DNA of 64,000 nucleotides from Kaistella solincola (GCF_000812875.1 NZ_JSYK01000003.1:434001-498000); one strand, 5' to 3'. Numbered from the stretch's first letter, positions 1-8,933 are shown. Program-made: numbers and translations. The notes: generated from the letters alone by a model not told the origin.

Positions 1-1185
1 CTGAAAAGCGACCGAAGAATTTCTAAAATGTATTTCGCAAAAGGTAACGCGACTACAGATTTACTGGGACAAAACGTGTATGAAGACAGTATTGAAGGAT
101 TACGCGATTTCGCCATCAAAGAAAGAATAGATCTTACGATTGTAGGGCCGGAAGCGCCTTTAGTTGCAGGAATTGTAGATGAATTTAAAAAGCATAACCT
201 TAAAATTTTCGGACCGCGAAAAAGAACCGCGGAGCTTGAAGGAAGCAAAGCTTTCTCCAAAAAATTCATGCAGACACACAACATTAAAACCGCAAATGCC
301 GTAGTTTTCGATGCGTATCAAGCCGCGATAGATTATGTTCGCGAACAGCAATTTCCGATTGTCATCAAAGCCAGCGGACTTGCCGGTGGAAAAGGTGTAG
401 TAATCGCCGACGATTTAGCAGAAGCAGAATCTACGATTCATAAATTTATGATCGAAAGAATTTACGGCGATGCCGGAATTCAGTTGGTTATTGAAGAATA
501 TCTCAGAGGTTTTGAAACTTCAATTATCGCTTTTTCAAACGGTACAAAACTTTTCCCGTGTATTCCCGTAAAAGATTATAAAAAAGCCGGTAATGGCGAC
601 ATGGGTCCAAACACAGGTGGAATGGGAAGTGTAGCTCCAAGCCCGGAATTTACCGAAGAACATCAGCGTGATTTCGAAGAAAATATTCTAAAGCCAACTT
701 TAGAAGGTTTACATTCTTACAAAATCAATTTCAAAGGATTTATTTTCTTCGGCCTCATGGTTACCGAGAACGGAACTTATCTGCTGGAGTACAACATGCG
801 CCTCGGCGATCCCGAAACCCAGGTAATCATGGCTTTAATGGAAAACAACCTCTACGATGTGATTATGGATTGTCTGGAAGGCAACGACATCGAACTAAAA
901 TTCCGCGACGAAAAAGCAGTGTGTCTCGTGATGTGTTCCGGCGGATATCCGCGCCAGATCGAAACCGGTTTTGAGATCAGAAACATCGATAAAGTTTCGC
1001 ACAGCGAAGTGTTATTTGCGGGTGCAAAAACGCGTGGCAACAAAATAGTAACCAGCGGCGGCCGCGTTTTAAGTCTCGTGGCGACGGGAGAAACTTACGA
1101 CGAAGCACGCAAGAAAGTGTATGTAGATGCGAACATCATCCATTACGACTACGAATATTACCGCGAAGACATCGGTAAGTTTTAA
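1..1185 (+). CDS. purD: Phosphoribosylamine-glycine ligase, 5'-truncated by the window edge
   Basis: PurD joins 5-phosphoribosylamine to glycine with ATP, the second step of de novo purine synthesis in the cytosol. The reading frame is open to base 1, so the first ATG at 28 is internal: the residues before it (LKSDRRISKMYFAKGNA) match the family's N-terminal region after the missing GGREHA segment. ATP-grasp landmarks are visible: ASGLAGGKGVV near 370-400, and the metal/ATP-binding LEYNMRLGDPETQ near 787-825. The C-terminal end is intact and is followed by an intrinsic terminator. guaA, another purine gene, lies 230 bases downstream on the same strand but behind that terminator, so the two are functionally related neighbours and probably not one transcript. 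Confidence 0.96.
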   Translation: MKSDRRISKMYFAKGNATTDLLGQNVYEDSIEGLRDFAIKERIDLTIVGPEAPLVAGIVDEFKKHNLKIFGPRKRTAELEGSKAFSKKFMQTHNIKTANAVVFDAYQAAIDYVREQQFPIVIKASGLAGGKGVVIADDLAEAESTIHKFMIERIYGDAGIQLVIEEYLRGFETSIIAFSNGTKLFPCIPVKDYKKAGNGDMGPNTGGMGSVAPSPEFTEEHQRDFEENILKPTLEGLHSYKINFKGFIFFGLMVTENGTYLLEYNMRLGDPETQVIMALMENNLYDVIMDCLEGNDIELKFRDEKAVCLVMCSGGYPRQIETGFEIRNIDKVSHSEVLFAGAKTRGNKIVTSGGRVLSLVATGETYDEARKKVYVDANIIHYDYEYYREDIGKF

Positions 1186-1189
1186 TATA

Positions 1190-1219
1190 AAAAGGCGTGG
1201 TTTTTCCACGTCTTTTTTT
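1190..1219 (+). terminator. Intrinsic terminator of purD
   Basis: An A-rich arm and AGGCGTGG pair with CCACGTCT (one G-U pair) around a T5 loop, followed by a run of seven T. It begins five bases after the purD stop codon. Confidence 0.8.
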
Positions 1220-1230
1220 AGAATTTTTCA

Positions 1231-1307
1231 GGAGCCGGGAACCTGCTTTCAGCTCTATCTTTTGCTCTGCTTTGCGCCGCAAAAGGATGCCGCTTCAATC
1301 AGGGCTA
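1231..1307. repeat. Structured intergenic element, possibly an interspersed repeat
   Basis: This GC-richer block stands out in an AT-rich gap. Its core is a hairpin, CTTTTGC at 1259-1265 with GCAAAAG at 1279-1285, flanked by AGCCGGGAACCTGC and CCGCTTCAATCAGGGCT. From memory, similar blocks occur between genes of other flavobacteria, which suggests a dispersed element. Only one copy is seen in this window, so the repeat status is inference. A short open frame through it looks spurious. Confidence 0.4.
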
Positions 1308-1414
1308 AAAAATTCGCTGCTAAAAGCGCAGATTTTTTAAAAATGCCAAAACAGCCATTTCACAAAAAAATGGCAAAATAACAGCAAATAAATTATTTTT
1401 CGAATTTCAATATT

Positions 1415-2944
1415 ATGCAAAACGGAATCATCATCCTTGACTTTGGATCACAATATAATCAACTCATCGGGCGGCGAATTCGCGAGCTTGGCGTTTATTC
1501 AGAAGTGCTGCCTTTCAATACACCTTTGCAGGAAATCTTAGAGCGCGAGCCGTCCGGAATTATCCTTTCCGGTGGACCAAGTTCGGTAAATGTCGAAAAC
1601 GCAAATCTCGTAGAAAAAGCCTTATTCGAGCAAAATATTCCCGTTTTGGGAATTTGCTACGGCATGCAGCTTATGACGCATTTGCTTGGCGGATCCGTAA
1701 AAAAAGGAATTAAAGGCGAGTACGGCAAAGCAAAACTTCAGATCCAGAAATCAAACCGCTTACTTTCAGGTGTGGGCAGATTTTCCACCGTTTGGATGAG
1801 CCATTTCGATGAGGTGGAAACCGTGCCACCAGGTTTTGTAATCAACGGAACCACCGACGTAATTTCCGCGATTTCCGACGAAACCAAAAAAATATATTGC
1901 GTACAGTTTCACCCCGAAGTTTCCCATACGGAAGAAGGCTGGCGTATGATTGAAAACTTTGTTTTCAATATTTGCGAAGCACCAAAAAACTGGAAACTTA
2001 CCAACTACATCGATACGGCGATTGCCCATATTAAAGAAACCGTTGGTGATCAAAAAGTAATTTTGGGACTTTCTGGCGGAGTAGATTCATCTGTTGCGGC
2101 GGTTTTAATTCACCGCGCTATTGGCGACCAACTTCAATGTATTTTCGTGGATACCGGACTTTTACGAAAAGACGAAGGTAGAAAAGTCATGGAAAACTAC
2201 GGCGAACATTTCAACCTGAAAATTGATATGGTAGATGCTGCTGACCGGTTTTTAGCAAAACTTGAAGGAATTTCTGATCCAGAGGAAAAGCGCAAAATTA
2301 TCGGTAATGAATTTGTTGCCGTCTTCGATGAAGAATCACATAAATTCGAAGGCGCGAAATTTTTAGCGCAAGGCACCATTTACCCAGATGTTATTGAAAG
2401 TCAGTCTGTAAAAGGACCTTCAGCGGTAATTAAATCGCATCATAACGTAGGTGGTTTGCCGGAACATATGAAAATGGAACTTTTGGAACCGCTGCGCGAA
2501 CTCTTCAAAGATGAGGTAAGAAAAGTAGGCGAGGAGCTTGGTATTCCACATCATTTGGTACATCGTCATCCGTTTCCGGGACCAGGTTTGGGAATCAGGA
2601 TTTTGGGCGCTGTAGACGCAGAAAAAGTGAGAATTCTACAGGAAGCCGATGATATTTTTATCGAAGAATTATATAAAAATAAACTTTATGACACCGTTTC
2701 TCAGGCGTTTGTGGTTTTGCTTCCGGTGAAATCTGTAGGTGTGATGGGCGATGAGCGGACTTATGAATTTACCGCTGTCGTGCGCTCTGCAAACACCACC
2801 GATTTCATGACCGCGACGTGGAGCCGTTTGCCGTACGAATTTTTAGATACGGTTTCAAACCGTATCATCAATGAAGTGCGCGGAATCAACCGTGTGACGT
2901 ATGATATTTCCAGTAAACCGCCGGCAACAATCGAGTGGGAATAA
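1415..2944 (+). CDS. guaA: GMP synthase (glutamine-hydrolysing)
   Basis: GuaA converts XMP to GMP using ATP and the amide nitrogen of glutamine. The 509-residue protein has the usual length and order. An N-terminal class I amidotransferase domain carries the catalytic Cys in LGICYGMQ (about residue 80) and the His/Glu pair in FHPEVSH (about 166-168). The ATP-pyrophosphatase domain has the PP-loop LSGGVDSSV near residue 218. The dimerisation domain ends with the conserved PPATIEWE. No clear terminator follows. The 3' end of guaA is a known integration site for genomic islands in many bacteria, and here an AT-rich two-gene segment begins 61 bases after the stop codon. Confidence 0.98.
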   Translation: MQNGIIILDFGSQYNQLIGRRIRELGVYSEVLPFNTPLQEILEREPSGIILSGGPSSVNVENANLVEKALFEQNIPVLGICYGMQLMTHLLGGSVKKGIKGEYGKAKLQIQKSNRLLSGVGRFSTVWMSHFDEVETVPPGFVINGTTDVISAISDETKKIYCVQFHPEVSHTEEGWRMIENFVFNICEAPKNWKLTNYIDTAIAHIKETVGDQKVILGLSGGVDSSVAAVLIHRAIGDQLQCIFVDTGLLRKDEGRKVMENYGEHFNLKIDMVDAADRFLAKLEGISDPEEKRKIIGNEFVAVFDEESHKFEGAKFLAQGTIYPDVIESQSVKGPSAVIKSHHNVGGLPEHMKMELLEPLRELFKDEVRKVGEELGIPHHLVHRHPFPGPGLGIRILGAVDAEKVRILQEADDIFIEELYKNKLYDTVSQAFVVLLPVKSVGVMGDERTYEFTAVVRSANTTDFMTATWSRLPYEFLDTVSNRIINEVRGINRVTYDISSKPPATIEWE

Positions 2945-3005
2945 TTTCTCTATTTAAATTTCAAAATAAATTATCTTTATTAAAAAACTTTTAATAAATT
3001 GTACT

Positions 3006-3278
3006 ATGGCTAGACATCGAGTAACAATTTTTTACAGACGCTCGGAAAAACCTGAATCTCAAGTTGAATATTTGGGAGGCTTAAATAGTGACGGCTCGGA
3101 CTGGAAGATTAAATTAGAAAGAGCGATTTATGGCATTGAGTCAGGTAAATGGGAACTTTATATTGTTAAAGACAACATCGAGATTGACCTAAAGGTTATC
3201 ATTAAAAATAATATAAAATATTTAATGTGTGATATGTCAAAAGTAGACTTTATAAATATAATGGCAATTAATCTATAA
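3006..3278 (+). CDS. Small protein of unknown function, DUF3892-like
   Basis: This is a 90-residue soluble protein with no signal peptide or membrane segment. The middle, DGSDWKIKLERAIYGIESG followed by WELYIV and later IKYLMCDM, resembles the pattern of DUF3892 proteins (a GW, an AI..I..G helix, F/LYV, then KYL). That match is from memory and is not certain. The start is the ATG at 3006. The next gene begins nine bases after its stop, so the two are probably co-transcribed. The region is AT-rich with many ATA, AAA and TTA codons compared with guaA. The function is unknown; a small partner or regulator of the ATPase is a guess from context only. Confidence 0.72.
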   Translation: MARHRVTIFYRRSEKPESQVEYLGGLNSDGSDWKIKLERAIYGIESGKWELYIVKDNIEIDLKVIIKNNIKYLMCDMSKVDFINIMAINL

Positions 3279-3287
3279 TTATAATTG

Positions 3288-4787
3288 GTGAAAAAAAATT
3301 TATATGAAAGTTTAGGTTTTGTAAATAACCCTTTTTCTAAGCGATCTTCAGAACAGGAGTTGGGGTTTATCGACGACATCTTTTATGAACCCAACTATTA
3401 CTCTACGTTGCAGTCTGATTTGACTTCTGGTGATACACGTTTTATCATAGGACAGCGAGGGCACGGAAAGTCTTCCGTAATAAATAAGCTCTTTAAAGAT
3501 TTAGAGGATAATGAAAGTTTACTAGTTGTCAAGGTCGATCGGTTTGATAATATCCCGTTACGAAATAATAATGTTGATTTTTTATTGTTGATTATTAAAG
3601 GTGTCATTACAAAACTTTCAACTAATTTACTCAGCAACAAAAAGCTTATAAAAAGATTAAATAAACATGAGAAAGAAAAACTTAGTTTTTTTATTAAGAC
3701 CTTTTTCCGCCCTCTTAGTGAAAGTGAATATTCTGATGTTTGTAATAAAGTAAAAAAGGTAAACGTTACGAATTTTTTTATACGAATTTTTAACTTATTT
3801 GGTGTCGATATAGCAAATTCGCTAACATCTTCTGCGGTTAATATTACCTCTAATTTTATTAGGCAGTCATTAGGTGTAGATTCAATTAATAATAGTGAGC
3901 TTCACAAGGAGTATTTTAAAAAAGTATCTGAAATACAAATTGGAAAAAATGAAATAAATAGCGAGAATTGTTCAAAGGAAGAATTAAAACATGTTTTAGA
4001 TGACATTTTTTTGGTCTTTTCTAAAATGGGTCTGTCTAAGATAATCGTGTTGTTTGACAAAATAGACGAATATCAAGAGCTAAATCAGGAAATTCAACTT
4101 ATCTCCAATTTTACAAAAGATCTATTAGCAGATAATGAATTTTTGCTAAATGAAAATATAGCGATAGGTTTTAGCTTATGGTCCGAATTACGATCAGAAT
4201 TATCCGGGACGGTGAGGTTTGATAAACATGGTATTATAGACGTTAGATGGAATTCTCATGACTTAGTTCCATTAATCGAAAAACGCTTAAGTTACTTTTC
4301 GGATAGTAAAAAAATTACAGTAAAGCACCTATTTCGAAATGAGGTTGATATTAAAGATCTACTTAGTCTTTCCAACAATTCTCCTCGTGATTTAATTTTC
4401 CTATTATCTGAAATTTACAATCGTCAAGCTAATATTAATTCGGCTGTTAAATATTTTGAAGATAAAGCTATTAGAGATGGAATGATTAGCTTTTGCAAGG
4501 TCTATGACTATGATTCCCTATTCCCGTCCAAAGTGGGTAGGAACAAGGAAATTAAAGCGATGATCAATAGGTTATTACAATTAAAAAAGACAAGTTTTTC
4601 AAAAAAGGAATTAACAACGTACTTTTCCCAAACCGCAGCACAAAGCGAGGGACAAATTAAATTGATGCAGAACTATGGACTGGTTCGAAAAGAAGAAATC
4701 CTTTTGGACAAGGATACAGAATTGTACGAAATTATTGACCCTAAAGTCGAATTCCTGATCAAACATTTAGAAGATAGGATTGAGTAG
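3288..4787 (+). CDS. P-loop ATPase with Cdc6-like layout, unknown function
   Basis: This is a roughly 500-residue ATPase. The N-terminus has an NPF motif (residues 15-17 counted from TTG 3285), as in many AAA+/STAND ATPases. Walker A is GQRGHGKS (56-63), and Walker B is IIVLFDKIDE (near 257). NNSPRDLIFLL near 364-374 resembles a sensor-2 helix. The last 80 residues look like a winged-helix domain (FSKKELTTYFSQ). There is no ATG near the start: GTG 3288 follows TTG 3285 directly, and GTG was chosen as the more usual codon. It may belong to the Sll1717-type P-loop ATPases, but this was not checked. No nuclease, protease or transmembrane domain is evident. Its place behind guaA with an unknown small gene suggests an accessory, perhaps defensive, module. 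Confidence 0.82.
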   Translation: MKKNLYESLGFVNNPFSKRSSEQELGFIDDIFYEPNYYSTLQSDLTSGDTRFIIGQRGHGKSSVINKLFKDLEDNESLLVVKVDRFDNIPLRNNNVDFLLLIIKGVITKLSTNLLSNKKLIKRLNKHEKEKLSFFIKTFFRPLSESEYSDVCNKVKKVNVTNFFIRIFNLFGVDIANSLTSSAVNITSNFIRQSLGVDSINNSELHKEYFKKVSEIQIGKNEINSENCSKEELKHVLDDIFLVFSKMGLSKIIVLFDKIDEYQELNQEIQLISNFTKDLLADNEFLLNENIAIGFSLWSELRSELSGTVRFDKHGIIDVRWNSHDLVPLIEKRLSYFSDSKKITVKHLFRNEVDIKDLLSLSNNSPRDLIFLLSEIYNRQANINSAVKYFEDKAIRDGMISFCKVYDYDSLFPSKVGRNKEIKAMINRLLQLKKTSFSKKELTTYFSQTAAQSEGQIKLMQNYGLVRKEEILLDKDTELYEIIDPKVEFLIKHLEDRIE

Positions 4788-4804
4788 ATTTTGGTAGAAA
4801 TCTT

Positions 4805-5446
4805 TTAATTTATTTTAATAGCTCTTTTTTCTAACCGCACTTCCGAATATGGAACGTCAAATTTTAAAGTATCAGAATATTGATAATTTTTAACCTGATT
4901 TTTTGGGAAATTGAATTCCACTTTAAAAGGAACTTTTTCATATGAATTTCCAAGCAAAACCGCCACGGAATCGCCTTTCCAAACTGCATCTTCAATTCGG
5001 AACGATGGGCCGTAAAACGCGATTTGTTTGGCTTCTTTTTTCTTTACATCCACCAAAACAATTTGCTGGTCTGCTTCAAAGCCGGCGTAACCATCAGGAG
5101 AAATAATCCAGTGATAGCTATCAATATCGAGGTAATGATCTTTGCTTTCATTAAAAATAAAAAAGGGCGCATAGATTTCATTGAAACCTTTTTCATTCAA
5201 AATTTTAACCGAAGTTTCACCGTAGGATAATGGTGAAGTTTGCTGAATTGTAAATTTTTCAGCTGAAAATGCCGGATTTTTTTCTTTATAATATTTAAAC
5301 CAATCTGTAGTCTCCAGAAAATTAGGTGTGGATTTTTGAGAATTTTTGGTAGTTGCAGGTTTTTCCGTCACTTTGGAATTCTGAGATTTTTCCTGCTTTT
5401 CACAGGAAAAAAATACCAAAAAGAGGAGCAGGATATAACCTTTCAT
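4805..5446 (-). CDS. Hypothetical lipoprotein
   Basis: This 213-residue protein begins with a lipoprotein signal, MKGYILLLFLVFFSC, with the lipidated Cys at position 15. A Lys/Thr/Ser-rich linker (roughly 16-45) follows, then a predominantly beta-type domain without any motif that I recognise. It should be anchored to a membrane facing the periplasm or surface. It is divergent from the helicase gene with only 52 bases between the start codons. A near-consensus promoter lies in that gap on the minus strand: TTTG, 19 bases, then TAATTTGG, five bases before ATG. The function is unknown. Confidence 0.8.
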   Translation of the reverse strand: MKGYILLLFLVFFSCEKQEKSQNSKVTEKPATTKNSQKSTPNFLETTDWFKYYKEKNPAFSAEKFTIQQTSPLSYGETSVKILNEKGFNEIYAPFFIFNESKDHYLDIDSYHWIISPDGYAGFEADQQIVLVDVKKKEAKQIAFYGPSFRIEDAVWKGDSVAVLLGNSYEKVPFKVEFNFPKNQVKNYQYSDTLKFDVPYSEVRLEKRAIKIN

Positions 5447-5486
5447 TCCTCCAAATTACGAAATATTCTAATCCTGTCAAAAAAAC

Positions 5487-5494
5487 TATCTTTG
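5487..5494 (+). promoter_or_regulatory. -7 promoter box of the DEAD-box helicase gene
   Basis: TATCTTTG matches the Bacteroidota -7 consensus TAnnTTTG exactly. It ends only four bases before the ATG at 5499, so the transcript should be leaderless or nearly so. No convincing -33 TTTG is visible at the usual distance. Confidence 0.7.
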
Positions 5495-5498
5495 CAAA

Positions 5499-6851
5499 AT
5501 GGAAAAAATGACTTTTGCCGATTTTAATCTCCCGGAAAAAATTCTTGATGTTTTAGCAGATTCCAATCTGTTTGAACCGACACCAATTCAGCAGAAAACC
5601 ATCGGTCCTATTCTCTCGGGCCGCGATGTGATGGGAATTGCGCAAACCGGAACCGGAAAAACTTTGGCTTATCTTCTTCCTGTTCTGAAAACTTGGAAAT
5701 ATAACAAAACCGGAAACCCTACGGTTTTAATTCTGGTTCCTACGCGAGAACTTGTGGTTCAGGTTGCGGGCGTGGTGGAAAATTTAACACAAAATCTGAC
5801 CACAAGAGTGATCGGAATTTACGGTGGTAAAAATATTAAAACCCAAAAACTGCTTTTTGAAGATGGCTGTGACATTTTGGTCGGAACGCCCGGCCGCGTC
5901 ATGGACTTGGCAATCGATAATGCGATTTCGCTGAAAGAAGTCAATAAACTGATCATCGATGAGTTTGATGAAATGCTGAATTTGGGTTTCAAAGCGCAGC
6001 TCACGCACATTTTCCAAATGATGAAAGAAAAAAGGCAGAATATTCTTTTTTCAGCGACAATGACGGAAGCGGTGGACGCTTTACTTTATGAATATTTTTC
6101 CGGTCCCGTGGAAATTTCATTAGCAAAATCCGGAACACCATTAGAAAAAATCGAGCAAATTGGCTATAAAGTTGAAAATTTCAATACCAAAATCAATTTG
6201 CTTCAACATCTTTTAGAAACGAATGCTGATCTTTCTAAGGTCTTGATTTTCTGCAATAACAAAAAAAATGCAGACTATCTTTTCACCAAAATTGAGGAAT
6301 TATTTCCGGATGAATTTGACGTCATTCACTCCAATAAATCTCAGAATTACCGTTTGAATGCGATGCGGAATTTCGAATCGCAAAAAGTCCGCGGTTTGAT
6401 TACCACCGATATTATGGCGCGTGGTTTAGATATTTCAGACATTACGCACGTCATTAATTTTGAAATTCCGGAAGTTCCGGAGCAATATATTCACCGGATC
6501 GGGCGAACCGGCCGTGCGGATAAAAATGGTATCGCCATTTCTTTCGTGACCAAAAAAGAAGAAGATCTTTTGTTTGACATCGAATTTTTAATGGATCGCG
6601 CGGTGAAAATGATCGATTTCCCAGCCGAAGTGAAAATAAATCCAGTGAAAATTGCTTCAGAAAAAGATGAAGTGGTGATGAAAAATGCACACACCGTGAA
6701 ACTTGAAGATGGCGGCGGCGCATTTCACGAGAAAAAAGACAAAAATAAAAAGGAAAACTGGGGCGGACCTCATGCCAGAAAAGCTCCGAAAAAAATTGGT
6801 GCAAACCGCGCGCAGGAAAAAGCAAAATCCAAAGCCAAAAGAAAAAAATAA
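5499..6851 (+). CDS. DEAD-box RNA helicase
   Basis: This is a 450-residue ATP-dependent RNA helicase of superfamily 2, acting on structured RNA in ribosome assembly or mRNA turnover. The motifs are in order: Q motif PTPIQQKT, Walker A AQTGTGKT (48-55), PTRELV, TPGRVMD, motif II DEFD (154-157, replacing DEAD), SAT (185) and HRIGRTGR (332-339). The C-terminal tail from about residue 395 is Lys/Ala-rich and probably binds RNA. The ATG at 5499 was chosen because the -7 box ends four bases upstream; the second Met at 5508 is an alternative. Which E. coli paralogue (RhlE, SrmB, CsdA) it matches cannot be decided here. Confidence 0.95.
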   Translation: MEKMTFADFNLPEKILDVLADSNLFEPTPIQQKTIGPILSGRDVMGIAQTGTGKTLAYLLPVLKTWKYNKTGNPTVLILVPTRELVVQVAGVVENLTQNLTTRVIGIYGGKNIKTQKLLFEDGCDILVGTPGRVMDLAIDNAISLKEVNKLIIDEFDEMLNLGFKAQLTHIFQMMKEKRQNILFSATMTEAVDALLYEYFSGPVEISLAKSGTPLEKIEQIGYKVENFNTKINLLQHLLETNADLSKVLIFCNNKKNADYLFTKIEELFPDEFDVIHSNKSQNYRLNAMRNFESQKVRGLITTDIMARGLDISDITHVINFEIPEVPEQYIHRIGRTGRADKNGIAISFVTKKEEDLLFDIEFLMDRAVKMIDFPAEVKINPVKIASEKDEVVMKNAHTVKLEDGGGAFHEKKDKNKKENWGGPHARKAPKKIGANRAQEKAKSKAKRKK

Positions 6852-6878
6852 GCTTTTGATTTTGGATTTCAGTTCAGA

Positions 6879-7325
6879 TTATTTCCAGAAAATATCGTCG
6901 TAATCGGGTTCTTTCAGCTCCGGATAATTCATCGCCAAAAGATTTTGCAGCTGCTCGTAGGTTGCCTGTCTTTCGATTTCAGGGAAAATTTCGCGCTCTT
7001 CAGTTCGGATGTGAAGTTCCAGCAAAGCGCGAAATTTTTCTATTTCTTCAGGTGTAGAAAAGCCGTCAGCAATCATTTTATGAAAAGTACGGTGCTGCGC
7101 CATCGCTTCTTTAATCATCGGATGTTCTTCGCCCAAAACTTTAAAAATAGAATCTTCCTCTTCCGCAAAATGTGGTTTTAAATTCTGCTGATAGAAAAGC
7201 TTGATGTATTTTTCCATTCTTTCCACGGAAATTTCTCTTTTCAAACCTTCTTTAAGTTTCCAGCAAAGCAGCAATCCAAAATGATGATCGCGGCTGAGTT
7301 GTACCAAAGCTTCGTGTCTTTTCAT
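6879..7325 (-). CDS. Hemerythrin domain protein
   Basis: This 148-residue all-helical protein has the spaced ligands of a hemerythrin HHE di-iron site: His14/His15, His52 with Glu55-Glu57 (HFAEEE), His78 and His82, and His105 with Glu109 (HIRTEERE). The family binds oxygen or NO or senses iron and redox state; its role here is not shown. The protein has no signal peptide and should be cytosolic. It converges with the helicase gene, with 27 bases between the stop codons. A TATCTTTG box just upstream of its start points the other way and therefore does not serve it. Confidence 0.88.
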   Translation of the reverse strand: MKRHEALVQLSRDHHFGLLLCWKLKEGLKREISVERMEKYIKLFYQQNLKPHFAEEEDSIFKVLGEEHPMIKEAMAQHRTFHKMIADGFSTPEEIEKFRALLELHIRTEEREIFPEIERQATYEQLQNLLAMNYPELKEPDYDDIFWK

Positions 7326-7332
7326 AAATTTT

Positions 7333-7340
7333 TATCTTTG
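7333..7340 (+). promoter_or_regulatory. Orphan -7-type box facing a geneless gap
   Basis: TATCTTTG fits TAnnTTTG exactly but points into the 250-base gap before the convergent end of ahcY. No coding region follows on the plus strand. It may drive a short noncoding RNA ending at the hairpin at 7543-7574, or it may be a chance match. Confidence 0.3.
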
Positions 7341-7542
7341 TATTTTTAAAAAATTCCGGGTTAAAACGGCATTTTTTTAGAAAAAATTGGGTTTAAATGC
7401 ACCGAATTTTTTTGCTTTAAAAATGTAATTTGAAAAAAAATGGCCAAATAGCAGGGAATTTTTCAGGTGTTTAAATTTACCAAAATTTTGATGAACACGG
7501 GAATTTTAAACCAAATAAAAATCACTTCATAGAATTTTAAAC

Positions 7543-7574
7543 AAAAAAAAACGGCCTTAATTGACCGTTTTTTT
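7543..7574. terminator. Bidirectional terminator at the ahcY end
   Basis: AAAAAACGG and CCGTTTTTT form the arms around CCTTAATTGA, with A-tracts and T-tracts on both sides so that it can work in either direction. It lies 19 bases beyond the ahcY stop codon on the minus strand. Confidence 0.75.
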
Positions 7575-7592
7575 GCTTTTGTAATCTCAGAA

Positions 7593-8906
7593 TTAATATC
7601 TGTAATATTCCGGTTTGAAAGGACCATCAACCGTAACTCCGATATATTTTGCCTGCTCTTCGGTTAAAGTTTCCAATTCAACACCCAATTTTTTCAGGTG
7701 TAAAGCAGCCACTTTTTCATCCAAATGTTTTGGCAAAGTGTAAACTGCATTTTCGTAAGCATCGTTGTTTGTCCACAATTCAATCTGTGCTAAAGTTTGG
7801 TTGGTGAAAGAGTTACTCATCACAAAACTTGGGTGACCGGTGGCACAACCTAAGTTTACCAAACGGCCTTCTGCCAAAATGATGATTTCTTTGCCATCGA
7901 TATTATACACATCAACTTGCGGCTTTACTTCGTATTTGGTATCGCCGTAATTCTTGTTCAACCACGCCATATCAAGCTCGTTATCGAAATGTCCGATGTT
8001 ACAAACGATGGTTTTATCTTTCATTTTTTTGAAATGCTCTGCCTGTACAATGTTGTAATTTCCGGTGGTCGTTATCACGATATCAGCAGTTCCAACTACG
8101 GTGTCGAGTTTTTTAACTTCATAACCTTCCATCGCAGCCTGAAGCGCACAAATTGGGTCAATTTCAGTCACGGTAACAATTGAACCTGCGCCACGGAAAG
8201 AAGCGGCAGTTCCTTTGCCTACATCACCGTAACCACAAACTACAACTCTTTTTCCTGCCAACATGGTGTCGGTGGCACGTCGGATTGCGTCAACTGCAGA
8301 TTCTCTACAGCCGTATTTGTTATCGAACTTCGATTTGGTTACGGAATCATTCACGTTGATTGCCGGCATTACCAAAGTTCCGTTTTTCATTCTTTCGTAA
8401 AGTCTGTGTACTCCGGTTGTGGTTTCCTCGGAAAGTCCTTTAATTTCAGCGGTTAATTCCGGATATTTATCGAAAACCAAGTTGGTTAAATCTCCACCAT
8501 CATCTAAAATAAGGTTTAAAGGTTTTCTGTCTTCACCGAAAAATACGGTTTGTTCGATGCACCATTCAAATTCTTCTTCGGTCATACCTTTCCACGCGTA
8601 AACGGGGATTCCGGCTGCTGCAATCGCCGCTGCGGCGTGATCCTGAGTGGAAAAAATATTACATGAAGACCAGGTAACATCAGCGCCCAGAGCGACCAAA
8701 GTTTCGATTAAAACCGCAGTCTGGATCGTCATGTGAAGACAGCCCGCAATTCTGGCGCCTTTCAGCGGCTGGCTTGGACCGTACTCTTCGCGAATCGCCA
8801 TCAGGCCCGGCATTTCTGCTTCTGCAAGGTGTATTTCTTTTCTGCCGTATTCGGCTAATGAAATGTCCTTAACTTTATAAGGAATGTATTGTGTTGTGCT
8901 TTCCAT
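7593..8906 (-). CDS. ahcY: Adenosylhomocysteinase
   Basis: AhcY hydrolyses S-adenosylhomocysteine to adenosine and homocysteine, relieving product inhibition of methyltransferases in the SAM cycle. The 437-residue protein shows the NAD-binding CGYGDVGKG loop near residues 215-225, the [11 protein letters not shown] active-site segment and the conserved C-terminal tail ending in KPEYYRY that reaches into the partner subunit. The start at 8906 is supported by an exact -7 promoter box 19 bases upstream. The gene is divergent from the phosphopantetheinyl transferase gene and ends at its own hairpin terminator. Confidence 0.97.
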   Translation of the reverse strand: MESTTQYIPYKVKDISLAEYGRKEIHLAEAEMPGLMAIREEYGPSQPLKGARIAGCLHMTIQTAVLIETLVALGADVTWSSCNIFSTQDHAAAAIAAAGIPVYAWKGMTEEEFEWCIEQTVFFGEDRKPLNLILDDGGDLTNLVFDKYPELTAEIKGLSEETTTGVHRLYERMKNGTLVMPAINVNDSVTKSKFDNKYGCRESAVDAIRRATDTMLAGKRVVVCGYGDVGKGTAASFRGAGSIVTVTEIDPICALQAAMEGYEVKKLDTVVGTADIVITTTGNYNIVQAEHFKKMKDKTIVCNIGHFDNELDMAWLNKNYGDTKYEVKPQVDVYNIDGKEIIILAEGRLVNLGCATGHPSFVMSNSFTNQTLAQIELWTNNDAYENAVYTLPKHLDEKVAALHLKKLGVELETLTEEQAKYIGVTVDGPFKPEYYRY

Positions 8907-8925
8907 CTAATTGAAATAATTTTTG

Positions 8926-8933
8926 CAAATTTA
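8926..8933 (-). promoter_or_regulatory. -7 promoter box of ahcY
   Basis: Read on the minus strand this is TAAATTTG, an exact TAnnTTTG match, 19 bases before the ahcY start codon. It overlaps the stretch upstream of the divergent gene. Confidence 0.6.

Noticed and set aside
1127-1381. 84-codon frame across the purD end and the following gap
   Set aside because: It overlaps the true purD frame and the terminator, and its downstream part is the hairpin block. No start context or family match supports it.
3158-3640. Minus-strand frames over the guaA-adjacent module, considered as an antitoxin-like antisense gene
   Set aside because: They are shadows of the two plus-strand genes, with no start context or recognisable fold.
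2927-4790. Possible attachment-site repeat: ATCGAGTGGGA at the guaA end and ATTGAGTAGAT at the end of the ATPase gene
   Set aside because: The match is short and imperfect (about eight of eleven bases), and no integrase is present. It could easily be chance.
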